Of a stretch of 64,000 bases of DNA, positions 8,340 through 16,884 are shown piece by piece (the first letter of the stretch is position 1; each line of letters begins with the position of its first letter). The notes under the pieces were generated by a model that was given only the letters and a program-made list of their open reading frames with translations, had not been told where the DNA came from and ran no database searches. The DNA lies in assembly GCF_031180965.1 (NCBI RefSeq), contig NZ_JAPSLH010000021.1:1-64000 (forward strand). Reading direction: 5' to 3'. The stretch is from Chelativorans sp. (GTDB taxonomy: Bacteria > Pseudomonadota > Alphaproteobacteria > Rhizobiales > Rhizobiaceae). The position numbers and the translations under genes were made by a program.

Positions 8340-8518
8340 CCTTCTAAGCAAGCCAGCGCGCTTCGGCGAAAAGCAGACTGTTCAGCTTCGCTGAAGGTGT
8401 AACGCATAGCTCACGCGCTTCTTGAGCTGGTAATGGAGATGCATTAGACCCTGGCTGATTGATCCTCGTGTGAGTCCGCCATGTGGCTGCGCTAGCCTTC
8501 AGAAACAGGAGGTCGGTT

Positions 8519-8740
8519 ATGATCGCCACTGCGCCGGCCACCCAGCTATTCACTCATCCCACGAGATCGTATCGGCGAGAGGAACGTCGACGCCGAGCGA
8601 TGCTTGCGGCACTTCACGCATCTCCACGGGAGCTCAATACTGCGTTGTCTGTGCTCAGTACACGGAGACGGCTTGGGAAAGGAGCATCCATACTGCCGAC
8701 AGTAAGTGTCTTAGATGAGAGGCAACCTCTGAACGAGTGA
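8519..8740 (+). CDS. Small basic protein of unknown function
   Basis: A 73-residue frame starting MIATAPATQ, preceded by an unusually good ribosome binding site (AGGAGGT at 8507-8513, five bases before the ATG). The product is rich in Arg (SYRREERRRRAML) with no recognisable domain, signal peptide or membrane segment. It follows the element-borne tRNA-Leu. The strong Shine-Dalgarno is the main reason to believe it; it could be a chance frame. Confidence 0.4.
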   Translation: MIATAPATQLFTHPTRSYRREERRRRAMLAALHASPRELNTALSVLSTRRRLGKGASILPTVSVLDERQPLNE

Positions 8741-8821
8741 TTGGCGAGAAGGCTCAACCTGCGTGGAAAATCGATAGCGCGATTGCCTCATCGCGATGCG
8801 GTGGGCTCCGTGAATCGCACG

Positions 8822-9319
8822 CTAACGCGTGTCGAATGCGAGATGGTATGCAACCGTTCCGGCCGGCGTCTCGCCTTCGAAGGTGAGCTGCATGAAGAAC
8901 TCCGGCGGAACGCCGTCGAGCCGCAGGTGGGCGTCATGTTCGAATCCGAAGCGGCGATAGTAGGCAGGATCACCGAGGACGACACAGCCCCTTGCGCCGT
9001 CGGCCTTCAGCGTCTCCAGTCCCTTTCGGATGAGCGCATCGCCAATCCCCTGCTTCTGCCGATCGGGGAGTACCGACACGGGCCCAAGCCCGGCCCATCC
9101 ATGGTCTTCCCCATTCACCGTGATTGGCGAGACGGCGACATGACCCACGAGCTCGTCATCCACAAGCGCGACGAGGGATATGCTCAACGCCCCGGCGTCG
9201 CGCAGAGCGTCGATGATGGCGCTCTCGGTTCCGCTACTATGCTCCGCCGATTGGAAGGCGGCGGTGGTAACGGCCCGAATACCGTCGACATCACCTGGCA
9301 GCTCCGACCGTATTTCCAA
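8822..9319 (-). CDS. GNAT family N-acetyltransferase (YhbS-like)
   Basis: A 165-residue acetyltransferase. The acetyl-CoA pyrophosphate loop is visible in GPVSVLPDRQKQGIGDALI (about residues 79-97), followed by the GDPAYYRRFGFE segment typical of YhbS-like members. The substrate is not predictable. It is the last gene of a leftward series starting at the amidohydrolase (12915), with a 36 bp gap from the SIMPL gene. Cargo of the ICE. Confidence 0.85.
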   Translation of the reverse strand: MEIRSELPGDVDGIRAVTTAAFQSAEHSSGTESAIIDALRDAGALSISLVALVDDELVGHVAVSPITVNGEDHGWAGLGPVSVLPDRQKQGIGDALIRKGLETLKADGARGCVVLGDPAYYRRFGFEHDAHLRLDGVPPEFFMQLTFEGETPAGTVAYHLAFDTR

Positions 9320-9355
9320 TGCTTTCTCCTCAACTCGGCAGGAATGAAGAACGGG

Positions 9356-10090
9356 CTATTTCAGGAGGAAGCGAACGGTCACGGTCGTCAGCAAATCCTG
9401 CTCACCCGGTATTACGCCAGTTCGGGCCGCCTCCATATCAGCCATATAGTTCGCGCGCCCGGCGACGAGGGGGATAGGGCCGGGCACAGGGCCGGCTTCG
9501 CTGATGGAGAGGATGCGCTCGACCCGCATTCCAAGGGCGCGGGCATAAAGCTCGGCGCGAACGCGTGCCTTGGCCAATGCGTCGGTGCGCGCCTCGTCGA
9601 GTGCGGCGTCCGGCTGCGCAAGCATGAAGTTGGGGCCGTCGATCTGGTTGGCCCCCGCACGTACCAGTGAATCGAGAATCAGGCCGGCCCGTTCGATATC
9701 CCGGAATTTCACCGTCAACATGTTCGATGCCTGGTAGCCGATGATGGTCGGAGGCGAATTCTCTGCGTGGCGATATTGTGGACTGAGCGATATGCTCGCG
9801 GACTGGATATCGCGGTCCTCGAGGCCGCTCGACTTGAGCGCTGCCACCAGTCGCTTCGCGCGCTCCGCATTCTGCGCGATTGCTTCCGCAGCGGTCGCGG
9901 CTTGGGTGACGACGCCCGTGTTGATTACGACCAGGTCCGGCCGGCGTGTAGCCTTACCCTCGACGGCAAGATCCAGCATTGTGCCCTCCGCCGGCACGAG
10001 CAATCGCGTCGTCTCCTGCGCCGTTGCCACGGCGGGGGAGAGGACGATAGCCAAACCCAGGATGTAACGAATAGCGATCCGCAGGCGCAT
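9356..10090 (-). CDS. SIMPL (DUF541) domain periplasmic protein
   Basis: A 244-residue protein with an N-terminal signal peptide (RLRIAIRYILGLAIVLSPAVATA, cleavage after AxA) and a SIMPL domain. Family features are the start of the mature domain (LDLAVEGKATRRPDLVVINTGV) and the ISLSPQYRH and YQASNMLTVKFRD segments. ATG 10090 is chosen over 10117 because AAGGAG lies nine bases upstream. SIMPL proteins such as E. coli YggE are periplasmic and linked to oxidative stress; the role here is unknown. Confidence 0.83.
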   Translation of the reverse strand: MRLRIAIRYILGLAIVLSPAVATAQETTRLLVPAEGTMLDLAVEGKATRRPDLVVINTGVVTQAATAAEAIAQNAERAKRLVAALKSSGLEDRDIQSASISLSPQYRHAENSPPTIIGYQASNMLTVKFRDIERAGLILDSLVRAGANQIDGPNFMLAQPDAALDEARTDALAKARVRAELYARALGMRVERILSISEAGPVPGPIPLVAGRANYMADMEAARTGVIPGEQDLLTTVTVRFLLK

Positions 10091-10134
10091 GTTTCTCAAC
10101 TCCTTACTCATGAACACAGGGCGACGTACGGTCT

Positions 10135-10629
10135 TTAATCCCGTACGAGTGCGGCGATTTCCTCTACCGTCTCTGACAGGGGTCCGGTGGTCGCGATCTC
10201 GACGTCCGCGACTTCCCTGAGCAAGGGTTCGACCGTCGAAATTAGAGCCACCACGTTTTCTCGCTCCTCCTTGTCCCGGCCGTAAGCACCCGGTCCACGC
10301 TGAGCGAGCCGGTCAAGGATCGTTGGAAGCGGGGCGGAGAGGAGGACGATCCTGTCGATCCAGGGGAACAAGCGCTCCATGTTCTCGGCGCAGCCGCTCA
10401 CGAAAAGCGGTTGCTCGCGAGGCGCCGACAGAAGCTCGCGCACCCGGTGCTCGCGCCAGACCCAGTCTTTGCCTTTGGTCGGCGTCAAGGTGTCCGATGG
10501 ATCGCAATCGATCCAGTGCGACCACTCCGGTGTATCGAGGTCGACGGCGTCGAAGCCTCTGGCGTGGAGTTCCGTGATGACGGTCGACTTTCCTGTCGCC
10601 GACATGCCTGTGATCAATACACGTCTCAT
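10135..10629 (-). CDS. P-loop ATPase / small-molecule kinase-like protein
   Basis: A 164-residue protein beginning MRRVLITGMSATGKST, a Walker A motif (GMSATGKS) at the N-terminus as in shikimate- or adenylate-kinase-fold proteins. A later RLAQRGPGAYGRDKEERE segment resembles an Arg-rich lid. It may phosphorylate a small substrate, possibly an antibiotic or nucleoside, but nothing identifies it. It sits between the SIMPL and glyoxalase-superfamily genes on the same strand. Confidence 0.75.
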   Translation of the reverse strand: MRRVLITGMSATGKSTVITELHARGFDAVDLDTPEWSHWIDCDPSDTLTPTKGKDWVWREHRVRELLSAPREQPLFVSGCAENMERLFPWIDRIVLLSAPLPTILDRLAQRGPGAYGRDKEERENVVALISTVEPLLREVADVEIATTGPLSETVEEIAALVRD

Positions 10630-10698
10630 CGGCTACTTCTTTGGTTCGTGGCAAAGTTGGCTCGAGGTCCGGCAGAGCGGACCCCGAGCTCGTGTGGC

Positions 10699-11406
10699 TC
10701 ACCGGGATGCGGTGAAATTCAGGTTAGACGGACGATCGAGGTGCCCCGGCTCGGCCGTCGGTTGCGTGTCCTCGGCGGCGACCTCGAACGCGAAACCTCT
10801 TGCGCGAACGCTCCCGAAGCCGTGCAGCAGGACGCCGAAATGGATGGAGGCCGCAAATGCCGGAACGTCGGAAACGATTCGGCGTTCGCACCAATCCGTG
10901 GTGCCGTGCAACGCTCCGCGTTCACCGTGATCGAGCATGTTGTCGAACATGAGAACACCGCCGGAAGCGTCATCGACGCGAATCCAGATCGAAGCGGCCG
11001 TGGCGTCGACGGTCCGCAGGTCCGCACGCACTGCAATCCGAGCGTCCTTGTACGGCTCGGCGCGAATGCTCTGCATGAGCGTCGCGAAGTCTTCCTCGCC
11101 CGGCGCTGCTGCCTTCGCAGGATCCAGGCGGCACTCGATCAGCGCGACGCCAGGTTCGTCAGGATCGAGGCCGATCCGATAATGACGGCCCTGGCTTTGG
11201 TCCAGTCCGATCCAGTCAGCCGGCAGTAGCAGGCTTTCGCCGCTCGTGGCGTTGCCAATCTTGGCGGCGAGCACATTCCAGTTGGCGTATCCGAATTGGC
11301 GCGCCACGATCTCCAGGCATTCGCCGTGAGATACTTCGACATTCTTCTCCGCCAGCGTCTGGCGAAGGGTCTTCGCCATGGTTTTCGCATCAAGAAACGA
11401 GTGCAT
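10699..11406 (-). CDS. Glyoxalase-superfamily-related protein of unknown function
   Basis: A 235-residue protein. The first 50 residues (AKTLRQTLAEKNVEVSHGECLEIVARQFGY, read in two parts) match the N-terminal domain annotated as glyoxalase-superfamily-related in proteobacteria. The remaining 180 residues show no motif I recognise. It begins 3 bp after the amidohydrolase stop, so the two are almost certainly co-translated. No metal-binding glyoxalase or bleomycin-resistance residues could be assigned. Confidence 0.6.
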   Translation of the reverse strand: MHSFLDAKTMAKTLRQTLAEKNVEVSHGECLEIVARQFGYANWNVLAAKIGNATSGESLLLPADWIGLDQSQGRHYRIGLDPDEPGVALIECRLDPAKAAAPGEEDFATLMQSIRAEPYKDARIAVRADLRTVDATAASIWIRVDDASGGVLMFDNMLDHGERGALHGTTDWCERRIVSDVPAFAASIHFGVLLHGFGSVRARGFAFEVAAEDTQPTAEPGHLDRPSNLNFTASR

Positions 11407-11409
11407 CGT

Positions 11410-12915
11410 TCATCCTCTTGCGGGCGATCGCATCGAAATCAGTGCTCGCGTTGCTGACGGATCGCCCAGGCAAGGGTCGATGTGGACGTCACGTGCATTC
11501 ACCGTCCCAATTAGGTGCGAGCGGCCGGCTGCACGAGCCGAGTCAAGAGGACGGGCCGGCGCGGAGGCCTGACCATAAATGCCCTTCACCGAGGCGAGGA
11601 GTTGGGCGAGCGACGCGGCATCGTACCAGCGGCCTCCCGCGAGCACGCCTAGTGGCGTTTCCAGCGTTCGAAGGTCTTCGAGAGGATTGGACGCGGTCAG
11701 GAGCAAGTCAGCCCGAGCGCCCGTCGAGATCGTTCCGAAAGGTACGCCGCCCGGCTTGGTGGCCGCGATGAAGCCGCCGGCATTACGTGTGGCGGTGGCG
11801 AGGGCATCGAAGGGGGTGAGGCCGGCGCGCGTGAGATAGCGGAGATGATCGTGAAGCGCGAAGCCGGGAGCCAGACCGGGAATATCTGGGGCATCGGTAC
11901 CGGAGAGGAGCGGAACACCGGCGGCGCTCATTGCCCGCACGAAAGCGTGCAGGAACTCGAGGCGGCGAGAAAGGCTACCATGACGCTTGGCATAGTTAGC
12001 GAGTGGCCAGGCGGCCCGTACGCTGGGAGCGACATAGCCCGCCGAGGGGCTTTCCAAAAATCTTTGGACCGCCTCCGGCTGACCCCATTGCTCAGCGATC
12101 CGCGCGTAGGTGAGCAGATCGGCAACGACGAACGCGCCGTGGCGTACAATGAGCTCGACCGCGCCATCTATTGCACTGGGTTCGGGCGCCGCGAGCGGAT
12201 CGTTCTCCGGCGGCTGTGGGAAGTAGGTGTAGAAGAACTCTTCAGCGTGAGCGACCATGCGTTGGCCAGCGGCAAGTTGGCGGGCCAGGCCGACCTTGGC
12301 GACCCCGTGGCCAACGAGGGGAAGGCCGGCTATGGGGGCCTCGCGCGCGAGCGTGTGAAAGACTTCGGGCGCGAGATTGTTGTAAACCTTGAGGAAGTCG
12401 TAGCGATTGGTGCTCGCTAGGCGCAGCGCCGCGCGTACATCCTCAGCGGTCTTCAGGATGAGGTGGCCGTATTCCGATGTGCCGTCGACCGCGAGGGCGG
12501 CAAACGCCCGAGGGCCGGGAGTGTCACCCCGCTCGATCGCGAGGCGCAATCTCCCGACGTAGCTGTTGCGCGCCTCGCCCATGTTCAGGGTCGTGGTGAT
12601 TCCCTTTGCGAGCATGACCGCCATGTCGTGGCGGGTATCGCAGTGGTTGTGCATGTCGGCGAGACCAGGCGACACCCACAGCCTCCCGTGTCCGTCGATC
12701 GACTGCGCCTCGGCAGGCGGTACGATGCCGCGACCTAAGGCAGCCACAACTCCGTCGCGGATCAGCACGGTTTGCCCGCGCAGAACATGTGGCCCGTCCA
12801 TCGGCACCACATTCACGTTGACGAAAGCGACCGGCCTCGGGAGGGCCGCGCTGACTTTCGTGGGGAGACCGGCTGCGGCCACGGAAGCGATGAAGGAGCG
12901 CCGGCTCAGCTTCAT
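11410..12915 (-). CDS. Exported amidohydrolase family protein
   Basis: A 501-residue metal-dependent hydrolase with an N-terminal twin-arginine-like signal (KLSRRSFIASVAAAG). The metal-binding HxH is in SPGLADMHNHCD, a candidate bridging lysine in YDFLKVYNN, further histidines in GHG and AHAEE, and the catalytic aspartate in LLSGTDAPDIPG. This is the prolidase/imidazolonepropionase-like amidohydrolase pattern. It likely acts in the periplasm on an amide or cyclic amide. A TetR-type palindrome (13021-13042) lies in its upstream region. The C-terminal 40 residues look non-conserved. Confidence 0.85.
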   Translation of the reverse strand: MKLSRRSFIASVAAAGLPTKVSAALPRPVAFVNVNVVPMDGPHVLRGQTVLIRDGVVAALGRGIVPPAEAQSIDGHGRLWVSPGLADMHNHCDTRHDMAVMLAKGITTTLNMGEARNSYVGRLRLAIERGDTPGPRAFAALAVDGTSEYGHLILKTAEDVRAALRLASTNRYDFLKVYNNLAPEVFHTLAREAPIAGLPLVGHGVAKVGLARQLAAGQRMVAHAEEFFYTYFPQPPENDPLAAPEPSAIDGAVELIVRHGAFVVADLLTYARIAEQWGQPEAVQRFLESPSAGYVAPSVRAAWPLANYAKRHGSLSRRLEFLHAFVRAMSAAGVPLLSGTDAPDIPGLAPGFALHDHLRYLTRAGLTPFDALATATRNAGGFIAATKPGGVPFGTISTGARADLLLTASNPLEDLRTLETPLGVLAGGRWYDAASLAQLLASVKGIYGQASAPARPLDSARAAGRSHLIGTVNARDVHIDPCLGDPSATRALISMRSPARG

Positions 12916-13020
12916 GAGTCGGACCGGGAATATTGTTCAATGGACCGAAGTGTCACGTTCTACTCCAGAACACGCGGCATAGGATTCATCACCATACTCT
13001 ATATCATCTACGAGCTTGTT

Positions 13021-13042
13021 TCAAACCGTCGTGTCGGTTATA
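13021..13042. promoter_or_regulatory. Candidate TetR operator A
   Basis: Right half CGGTTATA is identical to the other two copies; the left half reads TCAAACCG (two mismatches to TATAACCG); the spacer is 6 bp (TCGTGT). It lies in the divergent intergenic region between the amidohydrolase and the PLP decarboxylase, about 105 bp from each start. Confidence 0.55.
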
Positions 13043-13145
13043 AAAGGGGGCGTTAAGAAGTGTCGGCCCTTTCCGCCCGTCAGGAAACGGGTGGCGGCAT
13101 TCGGGGCTAGGGCGCAGCTTGAACAGCGAAGAAGCAGGACGCCAG

Positions 13146-14585
13146 ATGATAGACCGTACCACTGCAGCCCTTTCCCGCGCTTTCGCGCACGCTAACGCAC
13201 ACCTGAATGGTCTCGATACAGCCCCGGTTTGCGCGACTGCCGACCTCATGACGTTGCGCCAGCGGCTCGGGAGGCCCTTCGAAGAAAAAGGGATCGATCC
13301 TGAGCAGGTAATCGACGAACTCGTTTCTGATGTTTCCGGGGGAATCTTAGGTTCTGCCGGAGGTCGTTTCTTTGGGTGGGTGATCGGTGGCGCGCTACCC
13401 TCTGCTCTGGCTGCCGATTGGCTCGCCTCCGCCTACGATCAGAACGCCGCGTTGTATGCCTGCGGACCTGCGGCAGCGGTGGTGGAGGAGGTTGCGGGCG
13501 CGTGGACCAGAGAGCTACTCGGCCTACCCACAAAAGCGAGTTTTGCCCTCACCACTGGTTGCCAGATGGCTCATTTCACCTGTCTCGCCGCCGCGCGACA
13601 CGCGCTCCTGAAAGAACAAGGCTGGGACGTTGAAGAACGGGGCTTGGTCGGAGCGCCTCAGATCACAGTGCTCACCGGCGAAGCGGCGCATGGGTCGATC
13701 GATCGAGCTATACGACTGTTGGGATTGGGTAGCCGTTCCCTTGTGGTGCTGGCGACAGACGAGCACGACCGCCTGTCGACTGACGCGCTCGTAAGTCACC
13801 TGGAGAGCCGTAAGGGCGAACCACAGGTCGTCGTGCTGCAGGCAGGTGACATTAACACGGGCGCCTTCGATGATTTTGGCGAACTCATCCCGCTTGCCAA
13901 GAAAATCGGATCGTGGGTGCACGTCGATGGCGCCTTCGGACTTTGGTCGGCCGCCTCACCAGTCAAAAGGCACTTAGTAAAAGATGTTCATCTCGCCGAC
14001 TCCTGGGCGACCGACGGTCACAAGTGGCTAAACTTGCCTTACGATTGCGGGATCGCTTTTGTGGCGGATCCGGAAGGGCACCGAGGGGCCGTTTCCCACC
14101 GCGCGAGTTACCTCACCCACGATGAGGACGCTCGTGACCAGATCGACTGGAATCCGGATTGGTCGCGCCGCGCTCGCGGCTTCGCGCTCTATGCGGCGCT
14201 TCGTGAACTCGGCCGCTCCGGCGTTGCAGAGCTTATAGATCGCACGTGCCGGCACGCCAAAGCACTGGTGGACGGCATGAGCGTAGTTCCTGGAGTTGAA
14301 GTTCTGTCATGGCCTACACTCAATCAGGGGCTAGTGCGGTTTCCCGACCTCCGTGCCGGAGCGAGCGAGTTGGATCACGACCGCCACACCGACGCGGTTA
14401 TCGCCCGCGTCGTCGCCACAGGTGAGGCGTTCTTTGGGGGAACAACGTGGCGTGGTAGACGGGCAATGCGTATCAGCGTGTGCAACTGGCGCACGAACGA
14501 AAGCGACGTGCGTCGCGCAGTCGAGGCAGTCAAGGCGGTGGTTTGTAAACCTCGGATCGAAAACCACTTCGATCCTGTTATCTAG
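13146..14585 (+). CDS. PLP-dependent decarboxylase (group II, aromatic/glutamate type)
   Basis: A 479-residue fold-type I pyridoxal-phosphate enzyme of the group II amino acid decarboxylase family. The Schiff-base lysine is in SWATDGHKWLNLPYDCG, preceded by the cofactor aspartate segment WVHVDGAFGLW. The N-terminal FFGWVIGGALPSALAADWLAS matches the family substrate-binding region. I use ATG 13146 with AGGA upstream; a TTG at 13119 would add nine residues. Substrate unknown. It is divergent from the amidohydrolase and shares operator A. Confidence 0.85.
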   Translation: MIDRTTAALSRAFAHANAHLNGLDTAPVCATADLMTLRQRLGRPFEEKGIDPEQVIDELVSDVSGGILGSAGGRFFGWVIGGALPSALAADWLASAYDQNAALYACGPAAAVVEEVAGAWTRELLGLPTKASFALTTGCQMAHFTCLAAARHALLKEQGWDVEERGLVGAPQITVLTGEAAHGSIDRAIRLLGLGSRSLVVLATDEHDRLSTDALVSHLESRKGEPQVVVLQAGDINTGAFDDFGELIPLAKKIGSWVHVDGAFGLWSAASPVKRHLVKDVHLADSWATDGHKWLNLPYDCGIAFVADPEGHRGAVSHRASYLTHDEDARDQIDWNPDWSRRARGFALYAALRELGRSGVAELIDRTCRHAKALVDGMSVVPGVEVLSWPTLNQGLVRFPDLRAGASELDHDRHTDAVIARVVATGEAFFGGTTWRGRRAMRISVCNWRTNESDVRRAVEAVKAVVCKPRIENHFDPVI

Positions 14586-14736
14586 TGGTGCCCCCGCACA
14601 ACAAGTAGCTTCCAGACGGACTAGGGGGCGCTCCCGACGATCTGCTGATGAAGACTAGCAGAGAAACGCCGCTTCCAAACGCCCCAAGCTTCCTTGGAGC
14701 AAGGAATTCCAACCAAGAAGGACCAGAGCGTTTGCG

Positions 14737-15078
14737 ATGGCGAGAGATCCCGGTCTCGAGCAATTGATCAGAGAGGACCTGACAAAAGTGTCGGGCCTTT
14801 CAGAAAAGTCGCTGTTTGGCGGCTGGGCGTGGCTGCTGGATGGCAAAATGTTTTGCGCCGCGCGCGATGACGGGATGCTGGCGAGGGTTGGCGACGAGAA
14901 CTCACGGCGCGCGCTTCTATTACCAGGAATCATTCCTATGATCTCTCGCGGCAAGCGAATGCCTGGCTGGGTTAGATTGAAGCCGCAAGCGTATGGTGAT
15001 GACGCGCTCCGGAGGAGAATGCTGGAAGACGCGGCAGCTTTTACCCGCTCGTTGGGCAGTTGCCAGGCACTCCCGTGA
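14737..15078 (+). CDS. TfoX/Sxy N-terminal domain protein
   Basis: A 113-residue protein containing only the TfoX N-terminal domain. The family features KSLFGGWAWLLDGKMFCAA and the C-terminal aromatic/basic residues are visible. In gamma-proteobacteria TfoX/Sxy controls competence, but short alphaproteobacterial members are usually of unknown function. It precedes the TetR gene and is separated from it by operator B. Confidence 0.8.
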   Translation: MARDPGLEQLIREDLTKVSGLSEKSLFGGWAWLLDGKMFCAARDDGMLARVGDENSRRALLLPGIIPMISRGKRMPGWVRLKPQAYGDDALRRRMLEDAAAFTRSLGSCQALP

Positions 15079-15134
15079 GTGCTCGACCGTCGTCCGTCTT
15101 CCGCCGCTCGCCGTGGCGACCGTGAAAGGATGTA

Positions 15135-15156
15135 TATAACCGCCTTATCGGTTATA
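15135..15156. promoter_or_regulatory. Candidate TetR operator B (upstream of tetR)
   Basis: Perfect palindrome TATAACCG-CCTTAT-CGGTTATA, 67 bp upstream of the TetR start. It is the best of three copies in this cargo region, which suggests autoregulation by the TetR protein encoded at 15223. Confidence 0.7.
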
Positions 15157-15222
15157 CAGGTGCAAGGGCCACCTGTGGCCAAACATTGACCCAGAGCCGT
15201 TCTATTTCTCGGCTGTTTCAGG

Positions 15223-15807
15223 ATGGATTTCAGCGTGCCGAGGCCCAAACTCCACAGCGACGATCAAATATTGCAAGCTGCCCAGACAGTGCTTCTGAAT
15301 AAAGGGCCTGCAGAGTTCACATTGTCAGATGTTGCCAATGCGGTGGGCATTTCCCGTGCCGCCTTGATCCAGCGCTTCAAAGATAAGGCTAATCTCCACC
15401 ATCGCGTGATGGAGCAGATGACACAGGAGGTCCGTGACTACTTCGCGACGGCACCGACGGAACGTGGCTTGGCGCCGCTGTGGGAGATGCTCAAGGACCT
15501 AATTGCAGGGATGGGTCCCGGCCGCGGATCGGAGGTTCACCTGCTGCTCCTTTGGGGAGATTGCACAAACCCGCAGCTGAGAGCCTTAGCCGGTGAGCGC
15601 AACGAGTTGGTGCGGGCGGCGATCGAATTTCGGCTGCCTGCGGAACCGCACGATCCGAGGCCGACCTCCGCCTTGATTCAAGCTGTTATTCAGGGCGCCT
15701 TTATGCAGTGGATGGTAGCCAGAGAGGGGGAATTAGCCGCGTTCATGGCCGTTAGGACGCGCCAAATTCTGACAACTCTCTATCCCGGCCATCCCTTCGC
15801 GGATTAG
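15223..15807 (+). CDS. TetR/AcrR family transcriptional regulator
   Basis: A 194-residue repressor. The helix-turn-helix lies at about residues 25-50 (FTLSDVANAVGISRAALIQR, then FKDKANL), followed by an all-helical ligand domain without identifiable specificity. The start ATG at 15223 follows operator B. Its probable targets are itself, the radical SAM/methyltransferase divergent promoter (operator C) and the decarboxylase/amidohydrolase divergent promoter (operator A), inferred from the shared palindrome. Confidence 0.9.
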   Translation: MDFSVPRPKLHSDDQILQAAQTVLLNKGPAEFTLSDVANAVGISRAALIQRFKDKANLHHRVMEQMTQEVRDYFATAPTERGLAPLWEMLKDLIAGMGPGRGSEVHLLLLWGDCTNPQLRALAGERNELVRAAIEFRLPAEPHDPRPTSALIQAVIQGAFMQWMVAREGELAAFMAVRTRQILTTLYPGHPFAD

Positions 15808-15931
15808 CGGCGAAGCCTACGTAAACTGCGTCGGCGCCTCTGGCTCTACTGTCACGCAAGAACATCTCGATCGGTTCGTGATTTCCACTCCAAGCAACAA
15901 GCAACTGCCGTTCGGGCTCCCTTGATGCGGG

Positions 15932-16702
15932 CTAGCCGCAACTGGATACCGAGCTTTCGAAGCTCAGGTTTCTTTGAAGAACGTAAAACACGTAGCCATA
16001 GCTTCCCTGCGACGTCCTAAAGACCTCAATCTCGCGCGAAACTTGCTGTGCAAGATGACGGACAGCATCATCTTCATGGTCCTGGAGTGCCCGCGCGCGA
16101 GGTTCAAGGACATCGTAGTATCGATCGATCCAAGCCTCTTGGGGGAGTGTATGAGTGTCGAGTACGGTATAACCCAATTCCCGGGCCGTAGTCACATTTT
16201 CAGGCGCGGCCCGCATATCAGGATAGCAGGACCGGAAGAACTCGGAGGCGGCGCGGGAGGGGTTGTCCTGCAACCACGCGAGCTCACTAACCACGGCGAT
16301 GCCGCCAATCCGAAGCGCTGAGGCCCAGTTCTTAAGGGCATTCGCAAAGCCGATATTATAAGCAGCCCCCTCCGACCATAGAAGATCGATCTCGGAAAAC
16401 CGCTCGGGAATAGCGCCAATGTCCATGCGGTGCGCGTGGATGAGCGACCTGACACCCGCTTGTTGAGCAAGCCGGTCCAGCTCATCAAGAAACGGCTGAT
16501 GTGAATCGATGGCATGAATTGGAGTGCGGAGCTCCCTCGCCAAAACGATCGTTTGCCGCCCCGCTCCGCATCCTGCGTCTACCACGAGGTCAAACCGATT
16601 ATCGGGGAGATGCTGCAGCACGCGTAGCGTTTCCGCATCACTGCCCGGACCTAGCTTCTCCATCCCTCCGAAAAGCAGGTCAATCGCACCGCTGCTTGTC
16701 AT
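15932..16702 (-). CDS. Class I SAM-dependent methyltransferase
   Basis: A 256-residue Rossmann-fold methyltransferase. Motif I is VVDAGCGAGRQT (about residues 40-51), with the acidic ribose-binding residue in HAIDSH and a later DLLWSEGAAYNIGF motif. The target is not identifiable; small molecule or nucleic acid are both possible. It is transcribed divergently from the RlmN/Cfr-family gene across a shared 36 bp palindrome. Confidence 0.85.
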   Translation of the reverse strand: MTSSGAIDLLFGGMEKLGPGSDAETLRVLQHLPDNRFDLVVDAGCGAGRQTIVLARELRTPIHAIDSHQPFLDELDRLAQQAGVRSLIHAHRMDIGAIPERFSEIDLLWSEGAAYNIGFANALKNWASALRIGGIAVVSELAWLQDNPSRAASEFFRSCYPDMRAAPENVTTARELGYTVLDTHTLPQEAWIDRYYDVLEPRARALQDHEDDAVRHLAQQVSREIEVFRTSQGSYGYVFYVLQRNLSFESSVSSCG

Positions 16703-16814
16703 TGTTCCTCCTGCCTGTGCACGCGAACACTCTGCCGGGGCGAGCGCCTATTCCAGGCCGGTCTGGTCACACCTGCCAGGTCTCACAAAGCGAACCGCGG
16801 TGGCAATCCGTGTG

Positions 16815-16850
16815 CCTTGTATATAACCGTCGCGTCGTTTATATACAAGG
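16815..16850. promoter_or_regulatory. Candidate TetR operator C, divergent promoter
   Basis: A 36 bp near-perfect palindrome (32 of 36 positions symmetric) with outer arms CCTTGTATATAA/TTATATACAAGG and core TATAACCG-TCGCGT-CGTTTATA. It covers TATATA/TATAAC -10-like sequence in both directions. It lies between the class I methyltransferase (starts 16702, leftward) and the RlmN/Cfr-family gene (starts 16885, rightward), so binding would repress both. Confidence 0.7.
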
Positions 16851-16884
16851 CAGCAAGTGATTGGTGTTCCTTTAGAGCAAGCGT

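Noticed and set aside
8344-8553. 69-codon leftward frame right of the mobile tRNA
   Set aside because: No ribosome binding site or family features, and it conflicts with the better supported 8519-8740 frame.
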